Source of the DNA: Catonia carolina
Taxonomy: Eukaryota > Arthropoda > Insecta > Hemiptera > Achilidae
Length of the DNA: 64,000 bases
Direction of reading: 5' to 3'
Assembly (NCBI GenBank): GCA_035578175.1
Contig: JAQMRL010000001.1
Coordinates: 62,023,553 to 62,087,552 of the forward strand
Numbering within the stretch: the first letter of the stretch is position 1; each line of letters opens with the position of its first letter. The position numbers and the translations under genes are program-made. Shown one piece after another: positions 12,610 to 22,564 of the stretch. The notes under the pieces were generated by a model that saw only the letters and a list, made by a program, of their open reading frames with translations, did no database searches and was not told the origin of the DNA.

Positions 12610-12765
12610 CTAGCCGACCAGTGGTGTAGTGGTCAGTGCAACTGGCTTCTAAGCAAAGAGTCCCGGGTTTGAATCCTGATCAGGTCTGGCATTTTATATC
12701 ACTCACTTTCATCTACCAAAATCTTCTGCATTACTAGTAATGTGCAAATTAGTCGGACCTAAAAT
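12610..12765 (+). mobile_element. SINE-A copy
   Basis: A well-preserved tRNA-like head has an A box (GTGTAGTGGTCAGTGCAAC) and a B box (GGGTTTGAATCC). Then come the family core CAGGTCTGGCATTTT, the block CACTCACTTTCATCTACC and a 3' end near TAGTCGGACCTAAAATA. The anticodon-loop position reads CTTCTAA. The acceptor stem cannot form, so this is a SINE and not a tRNA gene. No clean target duplication was found. Confidence 0.75.
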
Positions 12766-15007
12766 ATATATAAGTTATGTAAATAAAAAGGTTTACTGAG
12801 TTAGGCGTATTGGATTACACACGTTACGCACAGCTTTTGTACTTGAAGATAAGTTACTACTTTGGATTTGGTTATTTTCATATCTTAATTTCTTACTTTT
12901 ATATTCAATTTGTACTTTCTGCATTTGTTTTAATGAACGTGTAGACGTCGTATTGTAGCACAATATTTTAATAGCCCTATTAGTAGCTTCATTAGAAATT
13001 AAGTAACTAACAAATACTACAACTACTAGCACACTAATACTCTACTAGTGCGCTCGTAATTAAGAACTGTAACCGTACTGTAATAGTTGCAGGAAGAGAA
13101 AATAAACAAAAAGCATTAAATTGATCTACCCTTGAACATGAAAAACCATAGTTGATAAATGTTCATAACGAAGTTTAAAGTAAATTTAGATTTTTAAGTT
13201 ATAATTTATTAAGAAAAGTAAATTTGTATTGTAATGTTTTTTTTTTAAATAATGAATATAAAGTAAAAAAGTATAGAACGGAAAGGGGTTAATACATACA
13301 ATACAAAAAGGCTTTAAGTAACGTTCGGTACAAGAATAACGCTGCACTACACCCACACCGCACAAAATGATAAACTAATGTTTAAATAAATTGACAGATT
13401 ATTCGCCCTATTGGATACGGTTGTCATAGTAGTTCTGTATCAAAGTAATCTAATCTAAACCCCTTTAAAATGATGAGTCATAGCCGTACCTTCAAAATAC
13501 AAATTATTGTTTATTTATCTTGAATGGAATTAAACAAGATAACCCTTTTGGAGGCAGGAACAATCCCAAAATTTAATTTTTTCATGTTAAAGAATTAATA
13601 AAAGTTGTATAATGGTTTTATTTTTGTAACTTAGTACTGTGTTAATAAACGTTTTATTAATCTACTCTCGCTTAAATGGTACTAAACTAATATGTCGTAT
13701 TTATTTTATGTTAAAATTGGAGATACGAATTTTTTATAAAAACACTGTCCGGGATAATTTTAACAGATCGATGATAACGCAAACTGGCAAAATGTTTGCC
13801 TACAGTAATTAATGCAATTTTAGAAAGCCTGTAGTAGTCGGTTAACGTTCCTATTTCAGAGTAAATTAATATAGGCTTGACATTATTTACTCTGTATTAT
13901 TTGGTGGCAATCTAATTCTTTGCCTTTTTTTTATTTTTCCCCAGTTTTTAAAGAGAGTTAATTGTACAACAGTATTCGATTGTGGAAAACAGAGTTCATG
14001 TAGTCATAGTGTAACAAAAAAATATTTTCAAGGACTATGAGCGCTAATCATACTGGTCATGAAAAGAATATAAAACAATTACAAATTAATTTACTTTTTT
14101 TTATTTTGAAACTATGAACCGTATCGGTAAAGGAATAAGAAAAAGATAAAATGGTGTTCGTGGCTTAAAGGAGGACACTACACATTAAAAGTGTACCAAA
14201 AAATTAAAATTTTGTTAAATTTAAATTTAAAAAACATTTACTACTAGTTTTGTCTTAATGTATCATGTATGTACTCCATCAGTATTTCAAACGTGTTAGG
14301 GCTTAACGTGTTAGGGGTAGATCAGAAAAATGTATGCTGTGCATTAAGGCTGATTTTAAATCTATGGTAAATTTTGAAAAAAGTACCTTTGACGTAAGGG
14401 TCACGTAAATCAACATGTTCTATTGGATATGTAATGTGGGGAGTTATTAATTAGCGGCAAGAATTTACTTTTTATTTTACTCTGTATTCGTGAAAAGTAA
14501 CTGACGGCTCTGCTGTATCATCTGGCTATCATACATCAAGATCGGTCATGGGTAATTTAAATCGCTTGTCGAAAAGTTTGTATAACTGTTTCAGTCTGTC
14601 ATTTAGTAGTTGTCGTTTATTGTTTACCTTTATATTTCATGTCAACCGCCTGTTTAAATACAGCCCAAGATACCGAACATTGTTTGTTTGAGGAAGGGAT
14701 TGGTTAAATGGAAATAATTGTGAACACGTTTGTCAACGAAGGGTAAAGGTCACAAACAAATATCAAAAAAATATTTTCATGAAAGCTACAAAACTATGTT
14801 TGCTCGTAGAGGGTTAGAGTATTTATAATACTACATAAAATACAACTCAAATGCTTCCGTTTACATAAAAACAAAATGTAAGTAATAACTATTCAAAACA
14901 GAACTCAATTTTTATGAACAGTATAACTAATTTGTTCAATTTTTTTTCAGTTTTTGTCAAAAAAAGTTTTATCAGAAAATAAAGTAAAAAATCAGTAGGT
15001 ATCTTTA
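12766..15007. other. AT-rich non-coding stretch
   Basis: About 2.2 kb with no recognisable gene or repeat. A 79-codon minus-strand open frame at 12793-13032 has no domain I can identify. Confidence 0.6.
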
Positions 15008-15011
15008 GTAA

Positions 15012-15582
15012 TGTTACGTCCCAGGTTCGTGAAATAAAATTCAAAAGCTTTTATCGAAAATCCAACTAGTGTTTTGTTTTATTCAAGAAAAAAAATCTTA
15101 TCAGATCCAATGTTGAAATATTTAAAACAATTAAAATTCTTAAAACAATTAAAATTCTTAAAAAAAATTAAAATTCTTTAAATTCAGTTGGAGTAATTAT
15201 TAAATCTTCTAAAATACTTTCATCAAAATAAAGTTAAAAAAAATTAATAAATTATTAATATTTTGTTTTCTGTTTTTTATAAAAATTGTATATCACCTAT
15301 CCCTTTAAAAGTTTTAAAAGAGAGTGAGGACAACAATCCAATTTATTTAAATTAAGAAAATTGTCTTTTTCTTTTTTTTTTGTACTCACATCTGACGTTG
15401 TGTAAATAAGATCATCTGGTGGTACATTGATGTTGATGCTGTAAGAGTGTTTATGTTTACGTTGGAATGTCGTTACGTGCGTACTGTTCGTTATGTTTTG
15501 TTTTGTTTTGTTTTGTTTTGTTTCTACTGTCCGTTATGCGTTAGGTGTTCGTATGTGTATCTCCTATTACAATCCTATTACA
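15012..15582 (-). repeat. 3' LTR of the gag-less Gypsy element
   Basis: 571 bp, TG...CA. On the plus strand it shows three ~18-bp AACAATTAAAATTCTTA-type units near 15126-15180, a T-run at 15372-15381 and a five-unit TTTTG stretch near 15496-15520. Confidence 0.9.
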
Positions 15583-15583
15583 A

Positions 15584-15600
15584 TCTTCCCCTCCCCCCGG
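15584..15600 (-). other. Polypurine tract
   Basis: On the minus strand the sequence just before the 3' LTR reads GGGGGGAGGGGAAGA. This is the expected position and composition for the plus-strand DNA primer of a Gypsy element. Confidence 0.85.
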
Positions 15601-15845
15601 AGAGTAAAGAGAAGCACACAGTACGTGTAAGCAAAATAAAGGGGGTGAGTGTTAAAATGAAAAAGAGAAGATGAGTATGTAGCAGTTGTCGGCTTGAGAT
15701 GGTAATATACATTCATTTGGGGCCCCATTCAATAAAACATTCAAACAACATGCAAACAGCATTTTTTTTTTTTATTACAATCATCCCAAACTCGAGGATC
15801 GCTACAGACAGCACCTAAAAATAAATTATGTAATTTATGATTATA

Positions 15846-18641
15846 CTATTTAACTTTTTTAATATTAGAAATATGTTCTTTAGTGATATCTCCTCCTACA
15901 GTCTTACGAAGTAATGCTGTAACTGGAGTAGAGAAGCCGATGATATAAAAAGGTTCAGACCATCGATACGCCATTTTGGCACAAATATTTTTTTGTTTTG
16001 AACTAACGGGGTGAGTTTTTAGCAGAACTTTATCTCCCACTGAAAATGGATTGGGATGGCGTGTAGCATTATATCGACGTGCCATATCATTATGTGATTT
16101 AACTAGTTTTCTTCTAATATCACACATCATATTACTAGAACGTATAGGATTTCTATGGAGGATATCTTGGATATTCCATGCTCTATCTAATGGAGTGTGA
16201 GCTGGAAAAGTATGCAATATGTCAAATGGGCATTTCCCATGAGCATTATGTTGAGCCATATTGAAAGCTAATTGAAACCAAAATAAAGATTTGTCCCAAG
16301 TTGCTTGAGTCTTTGCATGATACGCAATAAGGATAGACCTAAGATTTCGGTTTAAACGTTCTGCATGCGATGGTTGAGGGTGATAGGGTGAGAGGGTGGT
16401 TCGTTTTATGCCTAAATTGAAACAAAAGTTTTTAAACATTATGGAATTAAAATTTTTAGCATTATCTGTGACAATCAATCTTGGAATAGAATAACTTTGG
16501 AAAATACGTTTTAATTCATGTATAATAGAGGATGTATTAGTGTTTTTTAACGGGGCTAACCATGTGAATTTTGAGAAACTATCGACTACCACTAGAATAT
16601 ATTTATATCCTTGATTGGTTTTTGCTAGGCTACCGACGGTATCAATAAACAGTGTGTCAAATGGCGCTGTCGGAACTCTGGAACTGAGATTTCCCCATTT
16701 ATAATTTATCCCAGGTTTGCTTCGTTGGCAGGTCGTACAAGCCTTGACTTTCAGAGGAATTTCTCGATATATAGCTGGCCAATAAAAATATCGTGTGATT
16801 TTGTGTATAGTTTTCTCAACACCTAAGTGTCCACCAATCTCCGAATCATGAAAATATTTAAATACTAAATCTTTTAAAGAGTCGGGAAGTACGATTTTGG
16901 TTGGATTATTATGTTTATTTTTTGAACATAGGACTCCTTTGGATAAACAAAATTTACTATTCCTTTGTTGTTTTTGTTGTAGGATAAAGGTATCCTGTTC
17001 CTGATGTAGTTTGACGTCTGTAAAAGATAGGGGGAATTGTGACAATAAACTATTAATATAAGTTATATCCTGCGGAATATCTTCGTTATTTAGATCATAC
17101 ATCCTCGATAATGCATCGGCAACATTATTATCTGAACCACGGATGTGATTAATTTTAAATTTAAAGACAGATATTCGGAGTAACCATCTAGCTAATCTAC
17201 CTAACTGTTTTGGTTTGGAAAGAAGCCAGGCTAAGGCTTGATTATCAGTTTCTAAAAGAAATTCGCGATGTGTTAAATAGGTCCTGAAATGATCCGTTGC
17301 GAAAACAACTGCAAGACACTCTCTTTCATATGCTGAAAACTTTCGTTCTGCTTCTGTTAGTGTTTTAGAAGCATACGCTATAGGTTTCCTAGATCCTTCT
17401 TGTTCCTGAAGTAGGATAGCTCCTAGACCTGTATCAGACGCATCCGTCTGCAAAATGAAAGTTTTGGAAAAGTCTGGAATTGCTAATACCGGTGGATTAG
17501 CGATTGTCTGTTTGAGATCTTCAAACGCAAGTTTTTGAGCGTCGTGCCAGATAAACGGAGTGTTTTTGCGACGTAATTTATTTAGTGGTTCAATTCTATC
17601 AGCATAATTTTTGATAAATTTGGAAAAATAGTTAACCATACCACAAAATCGATGTACTTGTTTTACTGTCATAGGCTGTGGGTACTGTAATATTTTTTGT
17701 GTCCTATTTGAGTCTATAGAGACTCCTTTGTACGACAATACATGTCCGAGAAACGGTATTTCATTTACAGCAAATGTCACTTTATCAGGATTAACTGTAA
17801 TGCCAGCTTTCCGTAAAATTGACAATACTATTTTGATATGTTTAACATGCTCTGTAAAACTTTTTGAATATATTAATATATCATCCATATAATTAAATAC
17901 AAATTTATATTTAATATTTTTGAATAATGTATTCATAAGGCGAGTTAAAACTTGCGCACCAGTCGACAAACCAAAAGGTAACCTTTCATATTCGTACAAA
18001 CCATCTGGTGTACAAAATGCAGTAATTTGACGAGATTTTTCTGTCAATGGGATCTGATGGTACGCTTGTGCTAAATCTAACGTACTAAACCATCTTGCAT
18101 TGGAAAACCATTGGAACGCATGATTTATATTCGGCAAAGGTTGTGCCTCTGAATCAATTATTAGGTTAACTTGACGATAATCTACAACTAGACGACTAGT
18201 TCCGTTTGGTTTCGGAATTAAAAATGCTGGGGAAGAATAGGGGGAAATACTTTCTCGAATTACCTTATCTTTTAATAATTTGTCAATTTGTTGTTTCATT
18301 TGAAACGTTTTTATCGGATTTAAAGGATAGGGTCTAGATTTAATAATTTCATTATTTTTAAGTACAATATCGTATTTCAATACATGAGTACAACCTAATT
18401 TATTTGTAAGAACATCAGGAAATTCTTTACATAAATCATTAATTGTATTTTTAATATACTCACTTTGTTCCACGTTGTTAATTTGTTCTGGAGATAGGTC
18501 AGTTAAGTGAAATTGTTTACCTCTTGCCCAATCAAAAGTTATGAAAGATTTTGTTGGGTTAACTATTGCGCGGGTTGTTTGTAAAAAATTCATCCCGAGT
18601 ATTATTCGGTGTTGTAATTTGGATAATATTTTAAAATTCAC
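15846..18641 (-). CDS. pol: Gypsy pol: protease end, RT, RNase H, integrase
   Basis: A 931-codon open frame makes the replication enzymes of a Metaviridae (Gypsy) element. The frame opens with GTG, not ATG. It stays open upstream to about 18764 (stop at 18765-18767), adding 41 residues, so it must normally be made as a fusion with upstream protein. It begins in the C-terminal flap of the aspartic protease (ILGMNFL, residues 14-20), and no D-S/T-G active site is left. Reverse transcriptase follows with D189 (TLDLAQ) and YMDD at 251-254. RNase H has TDASDTGLGA (399-408), E441 and D466. Integrase has a zinc finger at H598, H605, C635 and C638, and catalytic D667, D726 and E761. A basic C-terminus with a GDKVLLK motif (869-875) ends it. 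No stop interrupts it. It is probably silent alone because gag is absent. Confidence 0.93.
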   Translation of the reverse strand: MNFKILSKLQHRIILGMNFLQTTRAIVNPTKSFITFDWARGKQFHLTDLSPEQINNVEQSEYIKNTINDLCKEFPDVLTNKLGCTHVLKYDIVLKNNEIIKSRPYPLNPIKTFQMKQQIDKLLKDKVIRESISPYSSPAFLIPKPNGTSRLVVDYRQVNLIIDSEAQPLPNINHAFQWFSNARWFSTLDLAQAYHQIPLTEKSRQITAFCTPDGLYEYERLPFGLSTGAQVLTRLMNTLFKNIKYKFVFNYMDDILIYSKSFTEHVKHIKIVLSILRKAGITVNPDKVTFAVNEIPFLGHVLSYKGVSIDSNRTQKILQYPQPMTVKQVHRFCGMVNYFSKFIKNYADRIEPLNKLRRKNTPFIWHDAQKLAFEDLKQTIANPPVLAIPDFSKTFILQTDASDTGLGAILLQEQEGSRKPIAYASKTLTEAERKFSAYERECLAVVFATDHFRTYLTHREFLLETDNQALAWLLSKPKQLGRLARWLLRISVFKFKINHIRGSDNNVADALSRMYDLNNEDIPQDITYINSLLSQFPLSFTDVKLHQEQDTFILQQKQQRNSKFCLSKGVLCSKNKHNNPTKIVLPDSLKDLVFKYFHDSEIGGHLGVEKTIHKITRYFYWPAIYREIPLKVKACTTCQRSKPGINYKWGNLSSRVPTAPFDTLFIDTVGSLAKTNQGYKYILVVVDSFSKFTWLAPLKNTNTSSIIHELKRIFQSYSIPRLIVTDNAKNFNSIMFKNFCFNLGIKRTTLSPYHPQPSHAERLNRNLRSILIAYHAKTQATWDKSLFWFQLAFNMAQHNAHGKCPFDILHTFPAHTPLDRAWNIQDILHRNPIRSSNMMCDIRRKLVKSHNDMARRYNATRHPNPFSVGDKVLLKTHPVSSKQKNICAKMAYRWSEPFYIIGFSTPVTALLRKTVGGDITKEHISNIKKVK

Positions 18642-18805
18642 TTTCCATGATAATTTTTGAAGATTAACCTTAATCCAAATTTGTTTATTTATTTTTAAAG
18701 GAAATCGATCAGCTGTGAGACAAATTGTATTTTTTATGAATTTTAGAAGATTTATTGATGTTATTTATTGAATTTTTGTTTTAGTTTTTATGATATTCTG
18801 ATTTA

Positions 18806-18911
18806 TATCCTGGTTTATCCTTGTCGTATCTTGGTTTATCCTTGTCTTATCCTGGTTTATCCCTGTTTTTATCCTGGTTTATCCTTGTTTTGTTCTGGTT
18901 TATCCTTGTTT
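18806..18911 (-). repeat. Five-unit minisatellite in the element leader
   Basis: Five imperfect units of 20-23 bp with plus-strand consensus TATCCTGGTTTATCCTTGTT. The array sits directly next to the primer site, between it and pol. It yields a meaningless 64-codon plus-strand frame rich in LVYPC. Confidence 0.85.
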
Positions 18912-18913
18912 AA

Positions 18914-18932
18914 TTTCCCGGTCGATGCACCA
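18914..18932 (-). other. Primer binding site, tRNA-Gly type
   Basis: The plus strand reads TTCCCGGTCGATGCACCA, like the 3' end of insect tRNA-Gly including CCA, with one difference from the Drosophila sequence I remember. On the minus strand this is a primer site starting TGG. It lies four T's inside the 5' LTR. Confidence 0.8.
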
Positions 18933-18936
18933 TTTT

Positions 18937-19508
18937 TGTTACGTCCCAGGTTCGTGAAATAAAATTCAAAAGCTTTTATCGAAAATCCAACTAGTGTTTT
19001 GTTTTATTCAAGAAAAAAAATCTTATCAGATCCAATGTTGAAATATTTAAAACAATTAAAATTCTTAAAACAATTAAAATTCTTAAAAAAAATTAAAATT
19101 CTTTAAATTCAGTTGGAGTAATTATTAAATCTTCTAAAATACTTTCATCAAAATAAAGTTAAAAAAAATTAATAAATTATTAATATTTTGTTTTCTGTTT
19201 TTTATAAAAATTGTATATCACCTATCCCTTTAAAAGTTTTAAAAGAGAGTGAGGACAACAATCCAATTTATTTAAATTAAGAAAATTGTCTTTTTCTTTT
19301 TTTTTTTGTACTCACATCTGACGTTGTGTAAATAAGATCATCTGGTGGTACATTGATGTTGATGCTGTAAGAGTGTTTATGTTTACGTTGGAATGTCGTT
19401 ACGTGCGTACTGTTCGTTATGTTTTGTTTTGTTTTGTTTTGTTTTGTTTCTACTGTCCGTTATGCGTTAGGTGTTCGTATGTGTATCTCCTATTACAATC
19501 CTATTACA
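18937..19508 (-). repeat. 5' LTR of the gag-less Gypsy element
   Basis: 572 bp, TG...CA, the same as the 3' LTR except for one extra T in a T-run near 19272-19282. Confidence 0.9.
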
Positions 19509-19512
19509 GTAA

Positions 19513-21092
19513 TAAGCTACATATTTTTTTTCTATTCATTTTTAAAATTAACGATGTATTCATATGCTAGTTAATTTTTTAGTGTTCTGATTGTTTCATC
19601 ACGTCATTCATTTTGAGATTTAATTACCACCCTTCCCGTCAAAAACGTTATCCACTTGTACATTTTATAGATTTAGTTAGTTTTATTTGACTACTACCAC
19701 CTTTTAAATTAATGTTCAGATTTATCTGTTTGTAGACGACAGTTCATGTATATTTCTTCAATACTCATTAATTTTGTCGCAAACAAATTTAATAATGTTC
19801 TACGTTTCAAAAATACTTCTTAAGAACGTTGATAAATGGATCCGTTCAGTTACTATTTTCAGTTTACTTTTTTAGGAGTCATGCAAAATGTGAGTGTGCG
19901 TGTGGAAGTAAAGAAGAACTTGAAATAAAGAAGTATACCTTACAGACCTTTAAAGTATTAACAAATTTGAGTATTACCTATCAGTAGGCCTACTATATTA
20001 CATTAGCTAACGTTTATATTTCTTGAATTTTTTGTAATTTTGGTCACTTTTTTATTTTGAAATAAAATAGAAGCCAGTTCTCTCGATTCTTTATCTCATT
20101 ATATTCAGTTTGTAAAATAAATATTCATGTTTGCTAAAATTATTATATGAAATAAAAAGACTTCAATATCATGAAAAATTCACACTTTCGCACAACGCCT
20201 TCTTGAGAAATATTATTTAAAAATATTTAATTTAGTCATTACAGTTGAAGTATTATAAAGCTTAAAACGTTAAAGCGCAGGTACTTTGTTTTTCTGTTTA
20301 TGAGTTTAAAAGTAAATAAATTTAATTTAATTTCAAATGAAATTCTGTTTTTATTAGAGGACTTGTCAGCTGAAAGAACTAACTCCCATTGTTTAATATT
20401 TAAGATTAAGTTATCTAATATTTACGTTATATTGGTAAATTTCAACTAATAAACTACCTACTGAATAATTCTACTACTACTTTGCTAACTACGACTCAAA
20501 CCTAAGTTAGTTGGCCGGCCCGCGCCTATACCACCTTAAATTGCCTTCGCTGTTCGAGGGTTTCCCGACACTATCTAGTCGAGTAGCGCTTCACGAACGG
20601 GCTCGGTATTTTGTTGCAGCTGGCAAACCAAGAAGAGTATCATACAAATAAACACTAAATTAAATATATATCTACTACTACTTAATCCTACGCGGATTTT
20701 GTTCACGATTTGTTCTTAATACTAATTACCTCAATATGATCCTGTCCACAAATCTTAAAATAACGAACTACACAATAAAATTATTCTGTACACTAATATT
20801 AATTATTATTCCTAAATATTTGACTAAACTGCAAACACTTTTCTCTAATACAATTTACTAACACTACAGATACATTTTTTGACGCCAGCATACACGACTG
20901 TTCTAAATGTCCCGATCACACCCTTCAACATTTAACCACTGTTCAATTCAAGTCAAAAATTAAACCGCTGTTTTTTTCTTGGTACACCGCCCTGTCCACA
21001 TCTAGAAGGGTTCAATAGCAGCCCCGTTAACTTCTGTTTATTGCCGCCTGCTATCAACCCTTACTACCGTATGCCAGAGGCTATAGTAGGTC
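19513..21092. other. AT-rich non-coding stretch
   Basis: No gene seen. Around 20516-20600 there is a short GC-richer patch starting GGCCGGCCCG, the same ten bases that start the SINE-A copy at 981. No tRNA-like boxes follow. A second, slightly GC-richer patch lies at 20880-21075 without coding potential. Confidence 0.5.
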
Positions 21093-21630
21093 ACGTAAAA
21101 TGAAAGATGAAGCCTATGTTTGGAACTGCGTATCTCATCAAGTAAAAAACATAAAAATTTCAGGTACGGCTCATTTTAAAGTTTGGTTTTTTGTTATTTT
21201 ATTCGTATAAATTAATTAAAGGGATAAAGCGTTCGTTCTAACTTTTTAAATCCATCGGGAACGAAACTAATAATTTTTTTAAAAAACTTTTTAATTCCTT
21301 TATCCTTTTCACTAAAAGGCTAATTTTAGAAAAAAATTAATTGGGAACATGAGGAACACTCCTGTAAAACGCTATGTTTTTCTTTTTAAAATTGATTGAG
21401 CTTCATGTTCTGAAACATGGACTCAGTGAAAAACGTGTTAATAAACGGGTACCTACATATTTTGTTTCCAAATTACCAGAAAATGTCTAATACTTTCCAG
21501 TGTTTCCTAATTTATACGAATAAAATATAAAAAAACCAAGCTTTAAAACAAGCCGTATCTGAAATTTCATGTTTTTTTCATGATAAGATAGGCGGTTCTA
21601 AAAATGCAGGCTTCATATTTTATTTTACGT
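21093..21630. mobile_element. MITE with ~120-bp inverted ends
   Basis: A 538-bp element without coding capacity. The left end (21093-21213) and the right end (21509-21630, inverted) align along their whole length, at about 80 percent by eye. Both start ACGTAAAAT, share GATGAAGCC / TATGAAGCC, TTTCAGRTACGGCT and end ATTTTATTCGTATAAATT. This is the layout of a non-autonomous DNA transposon. No target duplication is clear, so the superfamily is open. Confidence 0.8.
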
Positions 21631-21760
21631 ACAACACATTGTAACTGCTCACCTAGCTTATATGATAAGAGTAGGCCTTAAATAGTTATTACTACTAACC
21701 TAATATTCAATAATAATCGAAAATTTATACTTACAAAATTATTTTGTTTACGTCACATCT

Positions 21761-21854
21761 CTAAGTATAATGATAAATTTATACCTTATAGCTTAAAAAT
21801 ATTCCGTGATTTCCCATCATATAAGAATTCTAGGTAAAATAAGCAAGTAGATAC
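21761..21854 (+). repeat. 94-bp flank, copy 1 (before 5' LTR)
   Basis: These 94 bp lie immediately left of the 5' LTR and recur unchanged at 28650-28743, immediately after the broken 3' LTR. Their length is far outside the 4-6 bp normally duplicated by Gypsy integrases. Confidence 0.95.
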
Positions 21855-22435
21855 TGTAGCATAGCAGTCTATGTACATATAAAAATTTATGTATATATGT
21901 TTGATTGTATTACGTTGTGTTCCTGTTTCTTTATTACTTAATTATTCTGTTACTTATCTGTTAATATAATCTGTTAAGTTGTGTTTTATTAATATTTGTT
22001 TGAGTAGTAAAATATTGTAAAGTTGCTTAGCAGGACATATTTAAAACATTTTGGCTACATTTTATGACATTTAAATTTATAAAACAAATTCAAAATTTAA
22101 ATTATAATTTTTGGTTAAAGGAAATAAAAAAAACTAATTTGTAAAGATACAAATAAATCAATGACAGCTGGCTCTGTTTATTTTGGTTTATTAAGTTTGA
22201 ATATAAATAAATCCAGCTGATTTAAATTAAATATTCAAAATTATTTAACATTAATAAAAAAATTTAATACAAACAAAATCTCGCTGCTAGGCAACTAAGA
22301 AGAAGAAAGGAGAAGAAATTATTGTAAAAAAATGATGAGTTGGTTTTGAGATCTTTAAGTGAACAGTTTGTATGATGAACATAAAAATAATAATCATTTT
22401 GATTGAAGATTTATAAAATTGCGTATTTTATTACA
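21855..22435 (+). repeat. 5' LTR, 581 bp
   Basis: Starts TGTAGCATAG and ends ATTACA, with short inverted ends TGTA/TACA. The right border is fixed by the primer site five bases later. The last 150 bp (22286-22435) have no counterpart in the 3' LTR. Confidence 0.9.
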
Positions 22436-22439
22436 TTTT

Positions 22440-22452
22440 TGGCGCCCAACGT
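22440..22452 (+). other. Primer binding site, tRNA-Lys type
   Basis: TGGCGCCCAACGT is complementary to the ACGTTGGGCGCCA 3' end of insect tRNA-Lys, as used by Drosophila gypsy. Four T's separate it from the LTR, the same spacing as in the element at 15-19.5 kb. Confidence 0.88.
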
Positions 22453-22564
22453 AGCGGCTGACAATCAGGTCAAAGTGAACGACGAGTATTGTTAGGACCA
22501 TATCAAAGTGTTTTTTTTTATTAATATCGCGGAATTAAATAACATATTTTAAAAGAGATCAAAA

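Larger units (their letters stand above)
15012..19508 (-). mobile_element. Gypsy-type LTR retrotransposon lacking gag
   Basis: A 4.5-kb element on the minus strand. LTRs of 571 and 572 bp (15012-15582 and 18937-19508) start TG and end CA. They differ, by eye, only in the length of one T-run. GTAA at 15008-15011 and 19509-19512 is a 4-bp target duplication. In element order it has the 5' LTR, a tRNA-Gly-like primer site, a minisatellite leader, a pol frame, a polypurine tract and the 3' LTR. There is room for only about 170 bp between primer site and pol. Gag and the protease active site are therefore missing, and the copy cannot move without helper proteins. The matching LTRs point to a recent insertion, so the gag loss was either recent or already present in the RNA that was copied. 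Confidence 0.93.

Noticed and set aside
15447..15674. 75-codon protein starting in the LTR
   Set aside because: The same start is repeated at 19373 because both lie in the LTRs. The remainder is the antisense polypurine tract.
18768..18962. Plus-strand repeat protein (LVYPC repeats)
   Set aside because: It is the antisense reading of the minisatellite leader, primer site and LTR edge of the minus-strand Gypsy element.
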